The position numbers and the translations under genes were made by a program. This document shows positions 59,141 to 64,000 of a stretch of 64,000 nucleotides of DNA, piece by piece. The notes beneath the pieces are model-generated. The model was not told the origin of the DNA. It worked only from the letters and a program-made list of their open reading frames with translations, and did not search any database. The stretch's first letter is position 1; every line of letters begins with the position of its first letter. Source of the stretch: Candidatus Aenigmatarchaeota archaeon (GTDB lineage Archaea > Aenigmatarchaeota > Aenigmatarchaeia > CG10238-14 > SCSR01); NCBI GenBank assembly GCA_030615205.1, contig JAUWZS010000001.1, positions 335,492-399,491 of the forward strand, written 5' to 3'.

Positions 59141-61723
59141 TCATGGTGTTTCTATAAATATACCATCTTCATATGTAAGTGTGCACGAAGTTTCCCCGTC
59201 TCCATCCTTCCCATTGAAATAAACATAGTACCCAACAAACGGCTCTAACGTATTCGCAGAGAAGAAATTACTATCACAATCTCCTACACTCCCTCCTAAC
59301 GGATCATAATAAACAAAATATCCATTATCATCATACAAACATCCAGGCTTACTAGAGCTTGCATAATGTGTGAAAATTTCATCTTTATCACCACACACCT
59401 CAGCAATATCATCCAAGCTCGTTTCTCCAGGTACACTGATGATATTTGTTCCCGGATATAGTATAACTTCCACTTCATCAGGCGTATCAAACGTTATCTC
59501 ACACCCATTCTCAGCATACAAATAATATCCAAAACCATCTTCCATAGTAGCCGCAGAGAAGAAATTACTATCACAATCGCCATCATTATCTCCTAAAGGA
59601 TTGTAATAAACAAAATACCCGTTATCATCGTACAAGCATCCAGCTTTACTACTACTTGCATAATATAACAATCCACAATCAAGATCGCTAAACTCATCTT
59701 CAGGCAAGCCAGGTACGCCTACGATATTTGTCCCTTCGTATATAGTTATAGACTCTTCTCCGTCGCTTAGAGTGGTAGTTGTTGTAGTGGTTGATGGACA
59801 GTCCCAAGTCTCTGTTTTGCAGTTATTCGTTTCGTCACTCTCGATTATTCTGTTTGTCCCATCAGCGCAAACCATTATAGTATCGCTTGCGCCAGAACAT
59901 GTCCACGTATAACTAGAGAAAGACTCCTCACTAAAAGCGCCAGCAGCTAAAGCATCAATGTAATCGGCGGTTTTAGTATAAGTGCCGTCCACGTATAAGT
60001 GTGAATAGCTATAGTACTCAGTGCTCCCACTCCCAACATTCTCTATTCTGTATAGAATCTCACTTCCGCTGACCGAGATATCTGTTATTTTTAAATTTGG
60101 TTCTCCTGTTGGAAGTGTAGTAGTTGTCGTGGTAGTGGCTGAAACGCAATCACTATCCTCAGCATCTATGTATCCATCACAATTATTATCGTAGTAGTCA
60201 TCGCACGCTGTTTCTGTATCCTCAGCAGAAGTCCCCCATACCCAAGAGCCAGCATTGCTTTTGTAGCATGTATAGCTTGTATCTGCGCAGGACACAATTC
60301 GGCAGGATTTTGTAAAGTCGCACCTCCAGCTTTCACATGTTTTTGTTCCGCTTATTGCGCAGTAATCCGGATTCGAATCTGAGCATATGTAATTATCCCC
60401 ACTTCTAGTCAGTATGTTTTTCCCAACTCCAGAGCAACTACTCGCCAAACCAGTGTCACAATCATAGAGATTACAGTTTTTTGTTGCATAGGTACAGCTA
60501 TCACCTGAACAATAATATTCTGTTAATATAGAGCCTGAGCATGAGTCTTGATGGCTTGTTGTATCTGTACATGTGCCGGCTATTAGTGGATAATTGCCAT
60601 TGTCTGAATCTGTGCATTCATCTGGAATAGTTGTTGTTGTGGTGGTGGATGCTACACATTTGAACTTTCCATACGGTGGTTCTCCTGAAGGGTCGATTAA
60701 ATAATAACCAGTAGTATCCTCAACGCATTTTAGTTCTTCCCCATCCATTTCCCCACATTTATAACTATATCCGTTCACACTTCCATCTGACTGTGAATAA
60801 CATCCTGTAGGAGACTCAGTATCGAATGAATAACAATATCCTCTCAAACCCCAACAACAATTGTCTATATCACAAGCAATACAGCAATAATCGTTTCCAC
60901 AACTGTAATCACCTGTAAGATCCTTAAACCAATTTGTATGGCTGTCATAATAACTTTCACTCACACAATAACCATTTATAACTTCTTCATCATCATAACA
61001 ATAAGTTCCTGCTGTATTACATGGTTCTCCTATACTAGTAGTAGTTGTTGTGGTTGGTACAGTAGTAGTTGTTCCAGGTGTTGCAAAAATAAAGCTCCCA
61101 GATACAGTTTCTGCTCCATCTATATAAGTTCCAGTCCCAGGAGGTCCTCCATCATATAGAGCAGCTGCAGTAATTGATACTGTTTTGCCTGTGCATACTG
61201 ATGGCACAGCCGGTATAGTCCAGACCCCATAAACATTTCCTGCAACTGTTATAATTGGATCAAATATGCCAGGCATATCTCCACCTATGTATTGTATATC
61301 ACATGTCCCATCAGCAGACATAGCATCTATCTGGAAGAAATCTGCTGCTGAGCAATCGCCTGTATAGCTACCTATCATTGTAATAATCTCTCCCTGTTCA
61401 CAATCTGTAGAGCTGCCACCAGCGCAGATTACTGAAACCAACGCAGTAATTAAATCACAAGGCTCGACTATGATTGTTGTTGTCGTTGTAGTCGCTGGAA
61501 TAGTAGTTGTAGTGGTCGTTTCTTCACAATAAGACATCGAGCACTCAACTAAAGTAGGATCGAAACATCTACTACCAAATATTTTAAAACAATCATTGCC
61601 GCAAGTTGATATACAACAGCAAGATTCAGTTACTGCAGTAGTATTGACTGATATTAGACCAGGATATATTAATAGAATGAACATTACTGCCAAAAAGGAT
61701 ACGAGCGCAAAAGTTTTATTCAT
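59141..61723 (-). CDS. Large Cys- and Thr-rich secreted protein with CARDB-like domain and duplicated C-terminal module
   Basis: An 860-aa protein. A signal peptide (FALVSFLAVMFILLIYPGLI) precedes a Cys cluster (SCCCISTCGNDC). Five or six Thr-rich linkers separate modules. Around residue 545-650 is a CARDB-like domain (NLKITDISVSGSEILYRIENVG). The last ~190 residues are two copies of one module, each with CLYDDNGYFVYY and GDCDSNFFSA. It is probably a surface or adhesion protein built by module duplication; about 50 Cys suggest many disulfides. No membrane anchor is visible at the C terminus. Confidence 0.7.
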   Translation of the reverse strand: MNKTFALVSFLAVMFILLIYPGLISVNTTAVTESCCCISTCGNDCFKIFGSRCFDPTLVECSMSYCEETTTTTTIPATTTTTTIIVEPCDLITALVSVICAGGSSTDCEQGEIITMIGSYTGDCSAADFFQIDAMSADGTCDIQYIGGDMPGIFDPIITVAGNVYGVWTIPAVPSVCTGKTVSITAAALYDGGPPGTGTYIDGAETVSGSFIFATPGTTTTVPTTTTTTSIGEPCNTAGTYCYDDEEVINGYCVSESYYDSHTNWFKDLTGDYSCGNDYCCIACDIDNCCWGLRGYCYSFDTESPTGCYSQSDGSVNGYSYKCGEMDGEELKCVEDTTGYYLIDPSGEPPYGKFKCVASTTTTTTIPDECTDSDNGNYPLIAGTCTDTTSHQDSCSGSILTEYYCSGDSCTYATKNCNLYDCDTGLASSCSGVGKNILTRSGDNYICSDSNPDYCAISGTKTCESWRCDFTKSCRIVSCADTSYTCYKSNAGSWVWGTSAEDTETACDDYYDNNCDGYIDAEDSDCVSATTTTTTTLPTGEPNLKITDISVSGSEILYRIENVGSGSTEYYSYSHLYVDGTYTKTADYIDALAAGAFSEESFSSYTWTCSGASDTIMVCADGTNRIIESDETNNCKTETWDCPSTTTTTTTLSDGEESITIYEGTNIVGVPGLPEDEFSDLDCGLLYYASSSKAGCLYDDNGYFVYYNPLGDNDGDCDSNFFSAATMEDGFGYYLYAENGCEITFDTPDEVEVILYPGTNIISVPGETSLDDIAEVCGDKDEIFTHYASSSKPGCLYDDNGYFVYYDPLGGSVGDCDSNFFSANTLEPFVGYYVYFNGKDGDGETSCTLTYEDGIFIETP

Positions 61724-61847
61724 ATTTTATTTTTGAATTTCAGAATATTTAATACTTGACTCTACTATAACTTTATAATAAATTTAAATAGGGAGAATAT
61801 TATTTTATTGCACATTGAATTAAACTTAATTAAATTAGACTAAACAA

Positions 61848-61935
61848 GCCCTCGTAGCTTAGCTTGGATAGAGCGGCGGACTTCTATCATAGTGGAGAAA
61901 TCCGAAGGTCGTGGGTTCAAATCCCACCGGGGGCA
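61848..61935 (+). tRNA. tRNA-Arg (anticodon TCT) with 13-nt intron
   Basis: Acceptor GCCCTCG pairs with CGGGGGC; discriminator A. D arm GCTT..GAGC, T arm GTGGG-TTCAAAT-CCCAC. The anticodon arm GCGGA-CTTCTA is followed by an intron of about 13 nt (TCATAGTGGAGAA), then A-TCCGA. The loop after splicing is CTTCTAA. The 27:43 pair is G-A, as in the tRNA-Arg at 27209. A tyrosine recombinase gene begins 45 bases on. Confidence 0.93.
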
Positions 61936-61979
61936 TAGAACTATAGGGTTTATATCCCTTCACTCATATACTTTACTTT

Positions 61980-63191
61980 ATGAGCGACAGTATTTATAAC
62001 TTAGAAGGCAGACTCACTTACTTCTCTAAACGGTTGGCGAACTCTAAAAAGATCTCTAACACCAACAAGAAATTAATCAACGACTTCTTAGGATACTGCG
62101 CTGCTCAAGGCTTATCAAAGCACAGGATTCTCAAATACCTCTACATGCTTACAAAGTTAACAGAGATGTTAGGCAAGAACTTGAAGACCGCTAACAAGCA
62201 TGACATACAGAAGTTGGTTGCGGAGATAGAAGGTATTGAACGCTACTCAGATTGGACGAAGAAGGATCTGAAGGTGAGCATCAAGAAGTTCTACAAGTGG
62301 CTCAACGGTGGCGAGGAGTATCCTGACAGTGTGAAGTGGTTGAAAGTTACGATGAAAAATAATCGCAAGATGTTACCCGAGAGCTTGCTGACAATAGAGC
62401 AAGTGCAAGCGTTAGCTAACGTAACTACAAACATGCGTGACAAAGCTTTGATCATGTGCCTGTATGAAAGCGGTGCAAGGATAGGCGAATTGCTTGGAAT
62501 GAAGATCAAGCACGTAGAGCCGAATGATTACGGTGTGAAGATAATGCTTCACGGAAAAACGGGTGGTCGTAGAATATTGTTGATAAACTCTGCTCCTTTG
62601 CTGAGCGAATGGTTAGAACTTCACCCGGATAAAAACAATCCGGAGGCGTGGGTTTGGATCGGTCTAGGACAGAGAAACATGGGTAAGCGTTTAAGATACC
62701 CGGCTGTGAAGAAAGTGATTAAAACCCTCTGCCAGAAAGCTAGTATCAAGACTCGTGTATACCCCCATCTTTTCAGACACAGCAGAGCTACCGAGCTTGC
62801 GAAATCGCTGACAGAGGCGCAGATGAATCAAGTCTTCGGCTGGGTGCAAGGCAGCAACATGCCAGCTACCTATGTGCATCTGAGCGGTAGGGATACAGAC
62901 GAAGCGGTGCTGAGAGCTGCTGGTGTCAAGAATATCAAAGCAGCAGAGAAAGGTAAGATACTGAGGACGTGCCCGAGATGCAGATCCGTTAATACATCTG
63001 AATCGCAGTTCTGTAAGGCTTGCGGTATGCCTATGGATTTGGAAACTATCGTAACGATGGAGAAGAAGCGCAGAGCTGGTGACATGATAGTTGAGCTACT
63101 GCTGAGTATTCCAAGCATCAGAAAGCAAGCAATAAAGCAAGCTAAGAAACAGGGGCTAACCAAAGAGATTGAAGAGTTGATAGAAGCATAG
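61980..63191 (+). CDS. Tyrosine recombinase with C-terminal zinc ribbon (archaeal integrase/XerA-like)
   Basis: A 403-aa recombinase. The catalytic set is complete: GARIGELLGM (Arg I), HGKTGGRR (Lys), HLFRHSRATEL (H-x-x-R), GWVQGSNMPATYVHLSG (third His/Trp region and Tyr). A SAM-like N-terminal core-binding domain precedes it. Residues ~325-350 form a zinc ribbon (CPRCRSVNTSESQFCKACGMP, quoted in part), found in many archaeal integrases. It lies 45 bases after tRNA-Arg, the classic integration site. Codon use is less AT-rich than in nearby genes, hinting at transfer. Confidence 0.92.
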   Translation: MSDSIYNLEGRLTYFSKRLANSKKISNTNKKLINDFLGYCAAQGLSKHRILKYLYMLTKLTEMLGKNLKTANKHDIQKLVAEIEGIERYSDWTKKDLKVSIKKFYKWLNGGEEYPDSVKWLKVTMKNNRKMLPESLLTIEQVQALANVTTNMRDKALIMCLYESGARIGELLGMKIKHVEPNDYGVKIMLHGKTGGRRILLINSAPLLSEWLELHPDKNNPEAWVWIGLGQRNMGKRLRYPAVKKVIKTLCQKASIKTRVYPHLFRHSRATELAKSLTEAQMNQVFGWVQGSNMPATYVHLSGRDTDEAVLRAAGVKNIKAAEKGKILRTCPRCRSVNTSESQFCKACGMPMDLETIVTMEKKRRAGDMIVELLLSIPSIRKQAIKQAKKQGLTKEIEELIEA

Positions 63192-63196
63192 CTAAG

Positions 63197-63469
63197 TTAC
63201 AGCTTCTCTAGTTTTACAGCTTCGCTAAGTATCTTCTTGCCACGTTCTGTTAAGCGGTAATGGATAAAGGCTCTCTTCTCTACCTCGATAGAAATAGTTT
63301 CAATCAAGCCGGCTTTCTTCAATAACTTCAGTCTTATCGTCCTCGTTCCTTCGTTAGAGCACGCTTCAGACAAGTCACTGAATCTTTTTGGAGACTTTGA
63401 GAGCGAGGTCAGTATGTCTAGAATGTATTCTTGACCAAGCAGTGAGATGGTTTTGCGTTCTTCAGCCAT
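63197..63469 (-). CDS. Small winged-helix regulator next to the integrase
   Basis: A 90-aa protein with a MarR/HxlR-like winged helix: QEYILDILTSLSKSPKRFSDLSEA and RLKLLKKAGLIETISIEVEKRAFIHYRLTERG. The wing and recognition helix are clear and there is no sensor domain. It is convergent with the integrase (5 bases between stops) and divergent from the secreted protein. A control protein of an integrated element is the simplest reading. Confidence 0.7.
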   Translation of the reverse strand: MAEERKTISLLGQEYILDILTSLSKSPKRFSDLSEACSNEGTRTIRLKLLKKAGLIETISIEVEKRAFIHYRLTERGKKILSEAVKLEKL

Positions 63470-63566
63470 ACATATTAAACTATGAAGAATCGTAGATGAT
63501 ATTATCCGATGAGCATTTAAAGTTAACTACGATAAATTGTAGTATAGTAATGAGGGCTGTGATTCG

Positions 63567-64000
63567 ATGCAGAAGAGGAAAATCATCATCGGCTTGATAC
63601 TGAGCATAGTAGCGATAGCACTTGTTTCTGTGTATGCAAGTTATACAGGAAGAGCAACACAGAAGGCAACAGATCAAACTACGACTACACAGCCAGCAGA
63701 GCAAACCACGACAACTACTACCTCGACTACGATGCCAACAACTACAACAACTACTGAAATAAAGGAGATAGAGGGTTTAACTTCTATCGGCACAGCTTCA
63801 ACCATGTGGGATAATTGGGACGCTGATCCTGAAAACGATGGAATGTTAGTCGGTATCATGTTCTTAGACGGAGAAAGCAAGCCTATACACTTCGAGGATA
63901 TTCCTGTAAGCGTGAGGATTGAGCTCTACACGCAAACATGGGATCGGACAGGTATGCCTAAAGCTACTAAAGACAGGCTTGTATACGAAGGTGAGTTTAC
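63567..64000 (+). CDS. Secreted protein with Thr-rich linker, truncated by the window end
   Basis: Starts MQKRKIIIGLILSIVAIALVSVYAS, a signal peptide or anchor. Then a ~40-residue Thr-rich linker (TTTTQPAEQTTTTTT-like) leads into a beta-rich domain (SKPIHFEDIPVSVRIELYTQTW) that continues beyond base 64000. It follows the wHTH of the probable integrated element and has the less AT-rich codon use of the integrase. It may be cargo of the element. No family recognised. Confidence 0.7.
   Translation, partial: MQKRKIIIGLILSIVAIALVSVYASYTGRATQKATDQTTTTQPAEQTTTTTTSTTMPTTTTTTEIKEIEGLTSIGTASTMWDNWDADPENDGMLVGIMFLDGESKPIHFEDIPVSVRIELYTQTWDRTGMPKATKDRLVYEGEF

Overview
The window is archaeal. It holds archaeal-type aminoacyl-tRNA synthetases (class I LysRS, IleRS, AlaRS, LeuRS, HisRS), aIF5B, Orc1/Cdc6, MBF1, a geranylgeranyl-reductase family enzyme, and tRNA genes with bulge-helix-bulge introns and no encoded CCA. 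The DNA is AT-rich. Many genes start about 25 nt after a TATA-like box (leaderless style). There are many small orphan proteins and several exported proteins with Thr-rich linkers. This fits a small-genome archaeon, possibly of the DPANN type, but I cannot fix the lineage from this window. Apparent frameshifts and missing starts in a few genes may be real or may be assembly errors.

Layout. 1-6 kb is an accessory and defence region: the end of a possible caspase-fold peptidase, a Cas4-like nuclease, a fusion of an EVE-like reader to a NucS-like nuclease, a C5-cytosine methyltransferase with a Vsr endonuclease, a MutL/MORC-like GHKL ATPase and a small partner. 6-8.4 kb holds small secreted or orphan proteins with a 25-nt direct repeat. 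8.4-15 kb holds an IMPase-family phosphatase, a membrane-bound HTH regulator, a secreted dockerin-like protein, a metallophosphoesterase, aIF5B and orphans. At 15.4 kb lies a tRNA-Lys with two introns, followed by the cluster lysS - B3/4 - alaX - cdc6 (16-20 kb).

20-27 kb holds small zinc-finger proteins, a DUF4382 lipoprotein-like protein, methionine aminopeptidase, a large unknown protein and a large glycosylation-rich surface protein. 27-32.7 kb holds an intron-bearing tRNA-Arg(CCT), two M29-like peptidases, an M24 peptidase, a cis-prenyltransferase, a geranylgeranyl reductase and a transglutaminase-like protein. 32.7-36.4 kb holds a PIN-ATPase-KH protein and HisRS. At 36.4-37.5 kb are tRNA-His, a broken AbrB-like gene that runs through the tRNA, and a 439-bp element with inverted repeats. 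37.6-50.2 kb holds housekeeping genes: IleRS, a DUF498 protein, an unusual HD protein, a TctA-like transporter, a methyltransferase, a short AlaRS with a tiny downstream ORF, and an SIS-domain isomerase.

50-61.7 kb holds a SpoIIM-like membrane protein, an FAD dehydrogenase, LeuRS, a beta-propeller surface protein coupled to a membrane-bound HTH regulator, and a large Cys/Thr-rich secreted protein. From 61.8 kb an intron-bearing tRNA-Arg(TCT) is followed by a tyrosine recombinase, a winged-helix protein and a secreted protein that runs off the window; this looks like the start of an integrated element.

The most striking points are the compact modification/restriction island, the tRNA-Lys with a textbook BHB intron between positions 9 and 10, the AlaRS that lacks its C-terminal domain but is followed by a 51-aa helical paralogue of its own last segment, and the repeated pairing of membrane-tethered HTH regulators with exported proteins.
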